The notes under the pieces were generated by a model. The model searched no databases. It saw only the letters and a program-made list of their open reading frames with translations, and had not been told where the DNA came from. Shown piece by piece: positions 7,962 to 15,980 of a DNA stretch of 47,821 nucleotides (position 1 is its first letter; each line of letters opens with the position of its first letter). Source of the stretch: Geobacter sp. UBA6802 (GTDB lineage: Bacteria; Desulfobacterota; Desulfuromonadia; Geobacterales; Pseudopelobacteraceae); NCBI GenBank assembly GCA_002452325.1, contig DKFG01000302.1:1805-49625 (forward strand), read 5' to 3'. The position numbers and the translations under genes are program-made.

Positions 7962-8368
7962 ATGAGGTCAGCCGTTTTCTGGTGATGACCGTGGGTGCGC
8001 ATCGGTATGCCCTGCCGTTCGGGCAGGTGACGGAAGTTGCCGAGGTACGTCCCTTATCACCGGTCCCCCGCGCACCGGCCTGGTGCCTGGGGGCAACCCG
8101 TTCCCACGGCACGGTGGTGGCAGTAGTAGACTTGGCGGCCTATCTGGACGGTGAACCGGAACCGAATCCGCAGAAGCTGGTGGTGCTGGACCTGCAGGCG
8201 GGCAGCCTGGCACTGCAGGTTGGAGCAGTAACCACACGAGTAACTGAATCAGCAGACTGCCTGCATCAGGATGAACGGGGCCGCTGGCTCGAAACGCAGC
8301 AGGGCCCCGCTGTGCTGCTTGAGGCCAAGGGGCTGGTGCAGGAGATCGCGCTGGCCATGGCTCGCTGA
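7958..8368 (+). CDS. CheW-like coupling protein
   Basis: A 136-residue single CheW domain: FLVMTVGAHRYALPFGQVTEVAEV at the start, the P-x-A-P-x-W-C-L-G turn (about 39-45) and GTVVAVVDLAAYL. CheW proteins link chemoreceptors to the CheA kinase. It overlaps the receptor gene by 4 nt, which suggests a dedicated receptor/adaptor pair; no CheA or other chemotaxis gene is in the window. Residues around 90-110 diverge from common CheW sequences. Confidence 0.85.
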   Translation: MNEVSRFLVMTVGAHRYALPFGQVTEVAEVRPLSPVPRAPAWCLGATRSHGTVVAVVDLAAYLDGEPEPNPQKLVVLDLQAGSLALQVGAVTTRVTESADCLHQDERGRWLETQQGPAVLLEAKGLVQEIALAMAR

Positions 8369-8394
8369 CTTTTGAGCCGATCCTGCCCTTTGTA

Positions 8395-8423
8395 TTGACG
8401 CCTGTCGTTGTGAGGTCTACAGT
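8395..8423 (+). promoter_or_regulatory. sigma70-type promoter of the MATE exporter
   Basis: TTGACG (8395-8400), a 17-bp spacer, then TACAGT (8418-8423). The predicted start point is only 1-3 nt before the ATG at 8432, and no Shine-Dalgarno sequence is present, so the mRNA may be leaderless. Confidence 0.5.
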
Positions 8424-8431
8424 TCCCCACC

Positions 8432-9787
8432 ATGTCGTCTCTGCTGCGTCGCATATTCCCCTGCCTGGATAACAAACCTGCCTCAATCCGCTGCACGGTC
8501 TTCCGTCTGTCGCTGCCGGTACTGCTCTCGTCCCTCTTTCAACGACTGGTCGGTATTGTTGATATCTTCCTGACCGGCGGTCTGGGGGCCTCTGCCATTG
8601 CCGCAACCGGGCTGGGACAGCTGCTGATCTACTGCACCATGACCATCTTCTGGGGGCTTGCCACCGGCACCACGGTGGTGATCGCCCATCGAACCGGGGC
8701 CGGACGCCATGAAGAGGCTCGCCGAGCAGCCGGTACCGCTGTGCTGTTTTGCCTGGGATTGACGGCCATGGTGTCGTTGGCAGGAGCCTACGGCGGCGGT
8801 GAACTGGTCCGTCTGATGGGGGCTGCGCCGGAGGTGCTGCAGCTGGCCGACGAATATATCCGGCTGGTATTTCTCTGGCTGGTCTGGACCACCGGGGTCA
8901 ATATCCTTTCCGCCATCATGCACGGTGTCGGCGATACCCGTACCCCGATGGAGGGGATCCTACTGGTCAACATCCTGCATGTGCTGCTGGCCTGGCCGTT
9001 GATCTACGGCACCTTGGGGCTGCCTGCCCTGGGGGTTAAAGGGGCTGCCATTGCCATCAATCTGTCCGAGTTTATCGGCTGTTCCTACCTGCTCTGGCAG
9101 GCGTTTCGCAAAGGCTACCTGCAGATCGGGCTGCCGGATCGGGAACTGTTTGCCAGGATCTGGCAGGTGGGCTGGCCGGTGGCCCTGGAACGGGTGGCTC
9201 AGCAGTCGGGCCAGCTGGTCTACTCCAGCGTCATCATCGCCTACGGTACCACAGCCTACGCCGCCCATCAGATCGGGCTCTCGATTGAATCACTCTCCTT
9301 CATGCCCGGCGCCGGCATGGGGATCGCTGCCGCCACCCTGATGGGGCAGTCTTTAGGTGCAAGGAAATATCAGCGTGCCCATGCCAGCCATAAAGAGGCG
9401 ATGCGGCTGGCCTTGATGGTGATGGGGGGTATGGCGCTGATATTTCTGTTTATTCCGCAGTACCTGGTGGCGCTCTTTACCTCTGACCCGGAGGTTATCC
9501 GGCAGGGCACGGTCTTCCTGCGGATAGTAGCCTTTGCCCAAATCCCGCTGGCCCTGTCGTTTGTCTATGCCGGCTCCCTGCGCGGCGCCGGCGACACCTT
9601 CTATGTCTTTATTGTCACGCTGGTAACCATGTGGGGTGTGCGGGTGCTGCTGGCCTGGATCGCCGGACCGGTGCTGCATCTCTCGCTGTATGTAGTATGG
9701 GGGGTCTTTCTGGTGGACTGGTATGTGCGGGCTGCAGCCTTTGGGTGGAGGTATCACAAGCGGGATCTGCACGGGATGTCAGTCTGA
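8432..9787 (+). CDS. MATE-family multidrug/sodium antiporter
   Basis: A 451-residue inner-membrane protein with about twelve hydrophobic segments in two halves. LSLPVLLSSLFQRLVGIVD at residues 27-45 is the typical MATE entry helix. GDTRTPMEGILLVNILHVL closes the first half and GAGDTFYVFIVTLVTMWGV the second, the duplicated pattern of the family. It exports cationic compounds in exchange for sodium or protons; the substrate is unknown. It could also relate to the MATE branch of the lipid flippases, but the motifs fit NorM/DinF-type exporters better. Confidence 0.92.
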   Translation: MSSLLRRIFPCLDNKPASIRCTVFRLSLPVLLSSLFQRLVGIVDIFLTGGLGASAIAATGLGQLLIYCTMTIFWGLATGTTVVIAHRTGAGRHEEARRAAGTAVLFCLGLTAMVSLAGAYGGGELVRLMGAAPEVLQLADEYIRLVFLWLVWTTGVNILSAIMHGVGDTRTPMEGILLVNILHVLLAWPLIYGTLGLPALGVKGAAIAINLSEFIGCSYLLWQAFRKGYLQIGLPDRELFARIWQVGWPVALERVAQQSGQLVYSSVIIAYGTTAYAAHQIGLSIESLSFMPGAGMGIAAATLMGQSLGARKYQRAHASHKEAMRLALMVMGGMALIFLFIPQYLVALFTSDPEVIRQGTVFLRIVAFAQIPLALSFVYAGSLRGAGDTFYVFIVTLVTMWGVRVLLAWIAGPVLHLSLYVVWGVFLVDWYVRAAAFGWRYHKRDLHGMSV

Positions 9788-9918
9788 AAGCTGCGGGAGA
9801 GGCTTTATACAGCAAATCCCGCCCGACTTCGTCTGATTGGGAGTGTGGTTTGTATAACTATGTATTAAGATGGGCATGCTGCAACAAAATATTACCTGAA
9901 GAAGCAGGAGCTTTATAC
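9788..9918 (+). other. AT-rich leader before the polysaccharide genes
   Basis: Base composition drops sharply here. GCTTTATACA occurs at 9802-9811 and again at 9910-9919, the second copy just after the ribosome site of the next gene. TATAAC at 9853-9858 resembles a -10 box but lacks a clear -35. This may mark the junction of a transferred segment. Confidence 0.35.
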
Positions 9919-10845
9919 ATGAGTAGCCTACCGGCAGTGTGTGCTGTTGTTGTCACCTACCACCCAGACATTTTCGTGCTAAAACAACTTATTATGGCTT
10001 GTTTTTCTCAGGTTTCGGCGCTGATTTTGGTTGATAACGGCTCCAGCGAGCAGGAGCTTTCGGTAATGCGATCTATGATGGCCAATAATCACTCGGCTGG
10101 TGTTTTTTTTCTGCTTGAATTAGGAGAAAATACAGGAGTGGCTGCTGCGCAAAATAAAGGTCTGGTTTGGGCGCGTGAATCTTCGTATGAGCATGTCCTT
10201 CTCCTGGATCAGGATAGTATTCCGGCAGCTGATATGGTGCAAACCTTACAAAACGCACTAATAAACCTGGAAGCAAAAGATATGAAAGTTGCTGCAGTAG
10301 GACCACGGCTAGTTGATAGGCGCACAAATCACAACACCCATTTTATAGAAATTAACTGGTTTGGCATAACTAGAAAACACTATGCTGATCACGGAAAAAA
10401 AATCGTAAAAACTGATTTTTTAGTATCTTCTGGCATGTTAGCTTCAGTTGGCGTATTTAACCATATTGGTCTTTTAGAAGAGGCTTTTTTTATTGATAAT
10501 GTTGATCTGGAATGGTGTTTCAGGGCTCGGGCAATGGGTTATCATTTATATGGGGTTTTTGATGCAATAATGCAGCACAATGTTGGAGACCAGGTCTTTA
10601 GGATTGGACCTGGGACGTTTTATCGCCATAACCCGGAGCGGCAGTACTATATTATGCGTAACCGTTTAGTTTTATACCGTCGAAATTATTCACCGAACGC
10701 TTGGATAGTGCAGGATATAATGCGTGCGATAGTTAAGTTTGTAATGTTTTCATTGTTTTTTGCACCACGCCTGGAAAATATCCGGATGATGTGTTGTGGG
10801 ATTAGAGATGCCTTTGCTGCTAAATTAGGGAAATTTGATGCCTAG
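9919..10845 (+). CDS. GT2 glycosyltransferase (rhamnosyltransferase-like)
   Basis: A 308-residue GT-A protein. CAVVVTYHPD opens the nucleotide-binding fold, LILVDNGSS follows at about 38-46, and LLDQDSIPA carries the metal-binding DxD (about 97-103). The C-terminal half has DNVDLEWCFRARAMGYHLYG, typical of bacterial rhamnosyltransferases of the RfbF/WbbL type. The start has an AGGAG site 9 nt upstream; reading further upstream would run into the MATE gene. The sequence is clearly AT-richer than the flanking genes (many ttt, tta, ata and aat codons), suggesting transfer. Its 3' end overlaps the next gene by 8 nt. Confidence 0.85.
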   Translation: MSSLPAVCAVVVTYHPDIFVLKQLIMACFSQVSALILVDNGSSEQELSVMRSMMANNHSAGVFFLLELGENTGVAAAQNKGLVWARESSYEHVLLLDQDSIPAADMVQTLQNALINLEAKDMKVAAVGPRLVDRRTNHNTHFIEINWFGITRKHYADHGKKIVKTDFLVSSGMLASVGVFNHIGLLEEAFFIDNVDLEWCFRARAMGYHLYGVFDAIMQHNVGDQVFRIGPGTFYRHNPERQYYIMRNRLVLYRRNYSPNAWIVQDIMRAIVKFVMFSLFFAPRLENIRMMCCGIRDAFAAKLGKFDA

Positions 10846-11632
10846 TTCGCTTGCAAAGGCAATTGAAGGCCGTTGCACCGCCTCACTGGTTCTTTATAAA
10901 ACTCCTCCAGCAATGTTATCTGATCTGCTGGACAGCCTTCCTTCCTCAATTTTTGTGACTATTGTTGATAACTCACCTACTCCTGTTTTACAAACAATTG
11001 TGCAGGGTAGCACCATGATTGCGTATCACTATGCAGGTAGTAATCTTGGCTATGGAAAAGGTCATAATCTGGGTTTAAAGCTATCTCCGTCTTCAAATTT
11101 TCATCTTATTGTTAACCCTGATATTGTTGTTCATCCGGGGGCTATTGAGCAGATGATTTCCTACATGGAGAAACAAACCGATATCGGCATACTTACCCCT
11201 TTGTTCCTGTTTGATGATGGTTCTATTCAGTACTTGAATAGACGTTATCCGACGGTTTTGGATCTGTTACTCCGGCATATCCCTGTAGGACTTTTGCCCC
11301 GTTTTATAAAAGATCGTATCCATCATCATGAAATGCGTGACGTGGGTTATGCTGAAGCTTGTGATGTGCAATGTATGAGTGGTGCATTTATGCTGTGCAG
11401 GCGGGAAGCGTTGGAGCGTATTGGCGGATTTGATCCAAGATATTTTATGTATTTTGAAGATTTTGATCTCTGTTGCGCCATTAGGCAACAGGGCTTACGT
11501 ACAGTCAGCTATCCGGTTGTTTCTGTTATTCACCGTTGGTGCCGTTCCTCAAGCAAAGAAATCTGCATGACATTAACACATATTCAAAGTATGATACTTT
11601 TTTTTAATAAATGGGGGTGGAAGTGGTGGTAA
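10838..11632 (+). CDS. GT2 glycosyltransferase
   Basis: A 264-residue GT2 protein: ASLVLYKTPP, TIVDNSPTP, NLGYGKGHNLGL and the DxD-type motif in LIVNPDIVV are visible in order. FDPRYFMYFEDFDLCCAIRQ near the C-terminus is the usual acceptor and catalytic-base region of WbbL-type transferases. An in-frame TTG one codon upstream is possible, but the ATG at 10838 is preferred. It overlaps the preceding transferase and shares its AT-rich composition, so both probably arrived together. The donor sugar cannot be read from sequence; dTDP-rhamnose is a common donor in this branch. Confidence 0.84.
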   Translation: MPSSLAKAIEGRCTASLVLYKTPPAMLSDLLDSLPSSIFVTIVDNSPTPVLQTIVQGSTMIAYHYAGSNLGYGKGHNLGLKLSPSSNFHLIVNPDIVVHPGAIEQMISYMEKQTDIGILTPLFLFDDGSIQYLNRRYPTVLDLLLRHIPVGLLPRFIKDRIHHHEMRDVGYAEACDVQCMSGAFMLCRREALERIGGFDPRYFMYFEDFDLCCAIRQQGLRTVSYPVVSVIHRWCRSSSKEICMTLTHIQSMILFFNKWGWKWW

Positions 11633-11671
11633 GGTGATGCTTGACATACGCTTCCTTGGTTTAGAACCTAT

Positions 11672-12769
11672 ATGCTCGTAACTTTTTTTACCTCTTTATT
11701 TGTGACATTTTCAGCATCCCTGTTTCTGATACGCTATATTCACTTACATCAAAAATATACAGCTGATCTCCATACGCAGGGTCCACAAAAATTTCACATC
11801 GGCCTGACTCCCCGCATTGGCGGTATTCCCATTCTGCTGGGGATTTTTGTTGGCAGTGCGCTTTTGACTTTACAGGGAGTGCTTCCGGCGCAGTTTGGCC
11901 TTTTTATACTCTATGCGGTTGCCCCGGTTTTCTTGCTTGGGATCGCTGAAGACCTATCCAGTCGAGTCTCTCCCTTCTGGCGATTGTTGGCTTCTTTTGC
12001 GTCCGCCGCCTTGGCGGGTTGGCTGCTAGGTGCAACTATTCCTGGTATTGGTATCCCCGGCATCGACTCACTTTTTGCACAACAACCGTGGCTCCCATGG
12101 CTTTTTACGGTTGTTGCCGTGGGTGGAATGTGTCATTCCCTGAATATTATTGACGGATACAATGGACTTGCCAGCGGAGTGAGCGGCATGATTCTGCTGG
12201 CTTTGGGATATGTTTGCCTTGAGGTTGGAGATCGGTCGCTTCTGGCCTTCTCTTTAGTGTGTTCGGGTGCCGTTGCCGGCTTTATGATCTGGAACTTCCC
12301 CAGAGGGCTTATTTTTGCAGGAGATGGCGGTGCGTATCTGTTAGGGTTTTTGATTGCAGAAATATCAGTGCTTCTGGTGGTGCGCAATCCGCAGGTCTCT
12401 CCTTGGTTCCCTTTCACACTCGTCGTTTACCCGGCCTGGGAGACGCTCTTCTCCATGTACCGACGGAGGGTTATCCGCGGACAGCCTACCAGCCTGCCGG
12501 ATGCTTTGCATTTGCATCAAATGGTGTTCAGTCGTCTGGTCCGCTGGATGGTTGGCAGGAGAGAGGCTCGGCATCTTTTGCGGCGAAATTCAATGACCAC
12601 CCCATATCTGTGGGGTATGGGATTGTTAAGCGTCATACCTGCTATTCTAGCCTGGAAGTATCCTCTTGTCCTGCAACTTTGTTGCGCAATATTTGTTATT
12701 TTTTATCTGTGGCTGTACAGGAGGCTGGTCAGGTTCCGTGCCCCTCGCTGGATGGTGCTTCGTAACTAG
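11672..12769 (+). CDS. polyprenyl-phosphate sugar-1-phosphate transferase (WecA/MraY family)
   Basis: A 365-residue polytopic membrane protein with about ten hydrophobic segments. Family motifs appear in order: TPRIGG in an early cytoplasmic loop, a DD-like ED at about 92-93 (AEDLSSRVSP), LNIIDGYNGLASG with the catalytic aspartate near residue 160, GDGGAYLLGF, and a His-rich DALHLHQ loop. Such enzymes move a HexNAc-1-phosphate from UDP onto undecaprenyl phosphate and so start a lipid-linked glycan. This fits its place before the Wzm/Wzt exporter. The normally conserved second Asp of the DD motif is preserved, but the first is Glu. No good ribosome site precedes the ATG. Confidence 0.88.
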   Translation: MLVTFFTSLFVTFSASLFLIRYIHLHQKYTADLHTQGPQKFHIGLTPRIGGIPILLGIFVGSALLTLQGVLPAQFGLFILYAVAPVFLLGIAEDLSSRVSPFWRLLASFASAALAGWLLGATIPGIGIPGIDSLFAQQPWLPWLFTVVAVGGMCHSLNIIDGYNGLASGVSGMILLALGYVCLEVGDRSLLAFSLVCSGAVAGFMIWNFPRGLIFAGDGGAYLLGFLIAEISVLLVVRNPQVSPWFPFTLVVYPAWETLFSMYRRRVIRGQPTSLPDALHLHQMVFSRLVRWMVGRREARHLLRRNSMTTPYLWGMGLLSVIPAILAWKYPLVLQLCCAIFVIFYLWLYRRLVRFRAPRWMVLRN

Positions 12770-12800
12770 TTGATAACAATAATATATACTAGTTTTTTCG
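12764..12800 (+). terminator. weak terminator-like inverted repeat
   Basis: AACTAGT (12764-12770) can pair with ACTAGTT (12788-12794), and T residues follow directly. The 17-nt AT-rich loop makes the hairpin weak. Confidence 0.3.
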
Positions 12801-12809
12801 GTGCCTCCA

Positions 12810-12838
12810 TTGACTTTACCATCCCCCGTTCTTATAGT
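12810..12838 (+). promoter_or_regulatory. sigma70-type promoter of the type I secretion operon
   Basis: TTGACT (12810-12815) and TATAGT (12833-12838) are 17 bp apart, about 50 nt before the ABC gene start. This suggests the secretion genes have their own promoter inside the glycan cluster. Confidence 0.6.
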
Positions 12839-12889
12839 TTATAGTAATTCACGCCGACACTCGAAAGGTTTATAGGTTTCAGCCTGCCC

Positions 12890-14668
12890 ATGCGCGCATT
12901 TCTTCGAAAATTTTTGCCGTTTTTTGTCGCTGCCGGCATATTCAGTTTTTTTCTGAACCTGCTGCTCTTAACCCCCTCTCTCTACATGTTGCAGGTCTAC
13001 GACCGTGTATTAGGCAGCCGTAGTGAAGAGACTCTCTGGTTTATTACCCTTATTTTGCTGATTGCGTTGGTCGTTATGGGGGCTATGGAGCTGGTCCGCT
13101 CCCGTCTGCTGGTGCGGGCCAATAACGCCATTGATGCACAACTCGCTCCATACCTGCTTAAAAAAATGGCCGAAGGGGCCACTTCGCCGGAAGGCAACCA
13201 GTATTCACACGGCTTGAAAGATCTTAATGCGATCAAGACCTTTTTAACTGGCTCCGGCATTATGGCACTGTTTGATGCCCCGTGGATGCCGATTGCCATG
13301 ATCATCCTCTGGTACATGCATTTTTATCTGTTTCTGACAGCACTGGTTGGAGCTGTGCTGATGATCGGTTTGACGGTTCTGAATGAAATCCTGACCCGTA
13401 AACCGCTGGAAGATGCCAATGCTGCCGGTCGGGCAGCCGGGCGTCATGTTGAACTTGCCCTGCGCAATGCCGAAGTAGTCAATGCCATGGGGATGCTGAA
13501 AGGGGTTGCCAACCGTTGGGCCGGGCTGAATGATCTGGTGATTGCCCTGCAGTCCAAGGCAAGCAACCGGGCCGGTATGGTCTCAGGTGTGACCAAATTC
13601 GTACGTCAGGCCGTCCAGTCGTTAGGTTTGGGAGTGGGGGCGTATGTTGTGCTGAAAGAGCCGACATACTTTACGCCGGGCATGATGATTGCCGGCACCA
13701 TCATACTGGGCAAGGCCCTAGGGCCGATAGAGCACCTGATCGCCAGCTGGAAAGGGTTTCTGGAGGCACGGATCGCCTACAGCCGTCTGGACGGCTTCAT
13801 GAAACAGCAGCATCTTGAGCTTGAGCCAATGGAGCTGCCCCCCCCCAGCGGGCAGATTTCTCTTGAAAAAGTAACCTTTGGCATTCGTGCCACCAATAAA
13901 GTCATCATCAAGGATGTCAGCTTCGCCCTGGGGGCTGGCGAATCGCTGGGGATCATTGGCCCCAGTGCTGCCGGTAAATCATCCTTGGCCCGTCTTCTGG
14001 TAGGTGTCTGGAAGCCGCTGCAGGGGACGATCCGGCTGGATGGAGCTGATATGAACTCCTGGTCATCAGAGCGTCTGGGCAGCTACATCGGCTATCTACC
14101 ACAGGATATCGAGCTGTTTGCCGGTACCATCGCCGACAACATTGCCCGTCTGGATGATCCTGATTCCGACAAGGTCATCCGGGCCGCAAAGCTGGCAGGT
14201 TTGCATGAGATGATCCTGCATATGCCCAAGGGGTATGATACCTACATCGGTGAAAGTGGTGCCGTGCTATCCGGTGGTCAGCGGCAACGGATAGGCCTGG
14301 CCCGCGCCCTGTACGGAGATCCCAAGCTGGTGGTATTGGATGAGCCCAATGCCAGCCTTGACAGCGATGGCGAACTGGCTCTGCTGCAGGCCATGGCGTA
14401 TATGAAACAACTGGGTACCACCGTTGTGGTCATTACCCATAAAGTCAGCCTGCTTTCCAATGTAGACAAGCTATTGGTTCTGCAGGATGGAGCCCTGGCT
14501 GTATTCGGAGCCCGTGACGGCGTACTGCAGCATCTGGCGCAACAGCAACAGAAACAACAACAGGCCGTTGTTGCAGCCCAACAACAAAAGTCGGCTGCCG
14601 GGCAGCCACAGGCTCTTGCAGGCCTGGCCACCGAAGCAGATGTCACAGAGGAGGTGGAGCGTGGCTAA
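12890..14668 (+). CDS. type I secretion ABC transporter (PrtD/LapB-like)
   Basis: A 592-residue inner-membrane ABC exporter. The membrane half (about 10-310) begins directly with a transmembrane helix and LYMLQVYDRVLGSRSEETL, with no C39 peptidase-like domain, as in PrtD and HasD. The ATPase half has Walker A GPSAAGKSS (about 356-364), the signature LSGGQRQR (about 459) and Walker B LVVLDEP (about 480). It powers one-step export of a protein with a C-terminal signal from cytoplasm to outside. The C-terminus carries a Gln-rich tail (QQQQKQQQAVVAAQQQ) not needed for the fold. It overlaps the membrane fusion gene by 8 nt. The likely cargo is the giant protein at 39966. Confidence 0.93.
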   Translation: MRAFLRKFLPFFVAAGIFSFFLNLLLLTPSLYMLQVYDRVLGSRSEETLWFITLILLIALVVMGAMELVRSRLLVRANNAIDAQLAPYLLKKMAEGATSPEGNQYSHGLKDLNAIKTFLTGSGIMALFDAPWMPIAMIILWYMHFYLFLTALVGAVLMIGLTVLNEILTRKPLEDANAAGRAAGRHVELALRNAEVVNAMGMLKGVANRWAGLNDLVIALQSKASNRAGMVSGVTKFVRQAVQSLGLGVGAYVVLKEPTYFTPGMMIAGTIILGKALGPIEHLIASWKGFLEARIAYSRLDGFMKQQHLELEPMELPPPSGQISLEKVTFGIRATNKVIIKDVSFALGAGESLGIIGPSAAGKSSLARLLVGVWKPLQGTIRLDGADMNSWSSERLGSYIGYLPQDIELFAGTIADNIARLDDPDSDKVIRAAKLAGLHEMILHMPKGYDTYIGESGAVLSGGQRQRIGLARALYGDPKLVVLDEPNASLDSDGELALLQAMAYMKQLGTTVVVITHKVSLLSNVDKLLVLQDGALAVFGARDGVLQHLAQQQQKQQQAVVAAQQQKSAAGQPQALAGLATEADVTEEVERG

Positions 14669-15980
14669 AATCAAACAGAACCTGATCGGTGCTGAAGCCC
14701 CCAAACGTGACAGCCGCTTCTCTCCTACGCCGATCATCATGGCCGGGGTCGGGGTGTTGGCGCTCTTTTTTGGCGGTTTTGCCCTCTGGGCCTTTCTTGC
14801 GCCGCTCCATGCCGCTGTCCATGCCCAGGGCGAGGTGGTCTTCCAGGGCAAACGCCAGCCGGTGCAACACCTTGAAGGGGGCATCATCAAGCAGATTCTG
14901 GTCAAGGACGGCGATCAGGTCAAGGCAGGACAACCGTTGATCGTACTTGAAGACGAGCAGGTCAAGCCGATCGTGGACATGCTGCAGGGTCAGGCCGCTG
15001 CTGAAGCAGCCACCATGATCCGTCTTGAAGCGGAAAAAAATGATCTTTCCGTGGTCACCTTTCCCAAGGGGATCGCCGCCCCCATCGTCCAGACTGAAAC
15101 CAGACTGTTCAACGCCAGGCGCGAGGCCTTTCTGAACCAGATTGCAGTACTCAAGGCGCAAATTGAGCAGACCCGTGAAATGATCAAGGGGGCCCAGGAG
15201 CAGCTGGTCTCAAAGCAAAAAGAAATTACATCGCTCAATGAGCAGCTTACATCAAACCAGACCCTGCTGAAAGACGGTTACGTCACCAAGACCATGGTGC
15301 TGCAGCTGGAGCAGCAGGTGGCCGCAAAAAACGGAGAACGGGAACAGATCAGCAGCTATATCGCCTCAAACAAGCAGCGTCTGGCAGAGCTTGAACAGAG
15401 AATTCTTGCCGCCAAAGCCGATCGGATTCAGCAATCGGTAAATGAACTCAAGCTGACCGGTATGAAGCGATTGGAGCTTGAAGAACGGGTGCGGCCTACC
15501 CTTAACATGCTTGAACGCCAGGTTATCCGTGCGCCGGTTGCTGGTCAAGTCGTTGGCCTGAAGGTCGCCACCATCGGCGGGCTGGTGATCCCCCGTGAGC
15601 CACTGATGGAAATTGCGCCGATGTCAGACCATCTGATCCTTGAAGGTAAAGTCATGGTCAGCGACATCAGTGAGCTCAAGCTCGGGCAGGAGGCAGATGT
15701 ACAAGTCAGCGCTTTCCACAGCAGCACCCCGCCGCTCAAGGCCAAGGTCACCTACATCTCTGCCGACCGCCTGACCATGCCGACTGCTCAGGGGCCGCTG
15801 CCCTATTATCTGGTCTATCTTGACCTAGACCCAGCCTCATTCAAGGTCTTGCCAGCAGGTCAGGAGCTGCTGCCGGGTATGCAGGCTTCAGTCTCCATCG
15901 CAACCCGACCCCGCACCGCCTTTGACTATTTTATCGGCCCGCTGCGTGACCGGATGGGAAAGGCCTTCCATGCGAAATAA
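14661..15980 (+). CDS. type I secretion membrane fusion protein (HlyD/PrtE family)
   Basis: A 439-residue periplasmic adaptor. One membrane anchor (about 25-45) is followed by AVHAQGEVVFQGKRQPVQHL and EGGIIKQILVKDGDQVKAGQ, the lipoyl-like half motif. A long coiled coil follows (about 130-300), then RVRPTLNMLERQVIRAPVAG, where the second lipoyl half closes, and a beta-barrel C-terminus. It bridges the ABC transporter and TolC. The start is GTG at 14661, directly after an AGGAGG site; the longer frame upstream lies within the ABC gene. It overlaps its neighbours on both sides (8 and 11 nt), showing tight translational coupling. Confidence 0.93.
   Translation: MAKIKQNLIGAEAPKRDSRFSPTPIIMAGVGVLALFFGGFALWAFLAPLHAAVHAQGEVVFQGKRQPVQHLEGGIIKQILVKDGDQVKAGQPLIVLEDEQVKPIVDMLQGQAAAEAATMIRLEAEKNDLSVVTFPKGIAAPIVQTETRLFNARREAFLNQIAVLKAQIEQTREMIKGAQEQLVSKQKEITSLNEQLTSNQTLLKDGYVTKTMVLQLEQQVAAKNGEREQISSYIASNKQRLAELEQRILAAKADRIQQSVNELKLTGMKRLELEERVRPTLNMLERQVIRAPVAGQVVGLKVATIGGLVIPREPLMEIAPMSDHLILEGKVMVSDISELKLGQEADVQVSAFHSSTPPLKAKVTYISADRLTMPTAQGPLPYYLVYLDLDPASFKVLPAGQELLPGMQASVSIATRPRTAFDYFIGPLRDRMGKAFHAK

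Noticed and set aside
7349..8002. 217-codon minus-strand open frame
   Set aside because: Ser/Arg-rich antisense of the chemoreceptor coiled coil.
11641..11671. Promoter before the WecA-like gene
   Set aside because: TTGACA is present at 11641, but no acceptable -10 box lies at 16-18 bp.
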